Shown in pieces: positions 34,176 through 34,297 of a DNA stretch of 34,297 nucleotides. The position numbers and the translations under genes were made by a program. How positions within the stretch are numbered: the first letter of the stretch is position 1; the number at the start of each line of letters is the position of its first letter. The notes under the pieces are model-generated. The model was not told where the DNA came from. It did no database searches and was given only the letters and a program-made list of their open reading frames with translations. Source of the stretch: Nitrosomonadales bacterium (lineage in GTDB: Bacteria; Pseudomonadota; Gammaproteobacteria; Burkholderiales; Methylophilaceae). Location of the stretch: positions 1-34,297 of the forward strand of contig JABHXS010000130.1 in assembly GCA_018657165.1 (NCBI GenBank). Direction: 5' to 3'.

Positions 34176-34297
34176 ATGAATGAAGATTTAGCAACAATAT
34201 ATGTTGGATATGATCCTCGGGAAGATGAGCCGTTTGAAGTATTGAAATACACAGCAAAAAAATATGCTTCGCAATCAATAAATGTATTTCCAATTAA
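34176..34297 (+). CDS. Partial CDS, glycosyltransferase-like N-terminus
   Basis: An open frame of 40 complete codons runs to the window end. AGGA lies about 10 bases before the ATG. The N-terminus contains IYVGYDPREDEPFEVLKYTA (8-27), resembling the first strand and helix of a family of GT8-like glycosyltransferases that begin I-Y-I-G-Y-D-x-R-E and act on cell-surface glycans. There is no signal peptide. With only 40 residues the family is tentative. The perfect FNR box and -10 upstream suggest it is switched on when oxygen falls. Confidence 0.6.
   Translation, partial: MNEDLATIYVGYDPREDEPFEVLKYTAKKYASQSINVFPI

Noticed and set aside
1..34297. CRISPR array, tRNA, IS element or phage genes
   Set aside because: Reading both strands I found no regularly spaced direct repeats, no cloverleaf-like gene, no transposase or integrase motif, and no terminal inverted repeats with target duplications.

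Overview
The window is a gene-dense, strongly AT-rich stretch of a Gram-negative bacterial chromosome. Outer-membrane proteins, lipoproteins, a TonB-dependent receptor and an RND tripartite pump show the diderm envelope. The cbb3 oxidase genes, a cysteine-bearing FNR, HemN and a membrane nitrate reductase point to a facultatively anaerobic proteobacterium. The gene set and compactness would suit a low-GC aquatic beta- or gammaproteobacterium (SUP05/Thioglobus-like or Methylophilaceae-like lineages are guesses), but nothing in the window fixes the taxon. I see no tRNA, rRNA, IS element, prophage gene or CRISPR array, and no gene-free stretch longer than about 230 bases.

Layout. Positions 1-5695 (minus strand) hold the tail of an RND efflux operon: outer-membrane lipoprotein, periplasmic adaptor, inner-membrane pump, then the start of another gene. 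At 5805-6654 is ompW with a terminator and a perfect FNR box. Positions 6672-9066 (minus) hold ccoS and ccoI, divergent from ccoNOQP-ccoG-short ccoH (9210-13856, plus). One perfect FNR box lies between the two units. fnr (minus, 13853-14572) is convergent with ccoH and divergent from hemN plus a TauE/SafE-family membrane protein (14667-16719, plus), again around one FNR box. After a 227-base spacer with an inverted repeat and an orphan transmembrane reading frame, positions 16947-27552 (minus) form one apparent nitrate operon: narK1-narK2-narGHJI-HPP protein-SnoaL-like protein, behind another FNR box. Further along on the minus strand are a TonB-dependent receptor, an NnrS-family protein overlapping an alginate-export-like porin, and a VOC-protein/UbiH-like flavoprotein pair. 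The window ends in a plus-strand gene resembling a glycosyltransferase.

How it fits together. Five perfect TTGAT-N4-ATCAA palindromes, one single-mismatch version and one half-site lie upstream of these units. In most cases a -10-like hexamer sits about 32-34 bases from the box centre, the geometry of class II FNR activation. The region reads as an oxygen-responsive respiratory island. As oxygen falls, FNR would induce the high-affinity oxidase with its copper and haem supply, the nitrate reductase with nitrate/nitrite transporters, an NO-associated protein (NnrS) and several envelope proteins. No nitrite, NO or N2O reductase is present here, so the visible pathway stops at nitrite. The least explained members are the TonB receptor, the VOC/UbiH-like pair, the glycosyltransferase-like gene and the orphan transmembrane frame.
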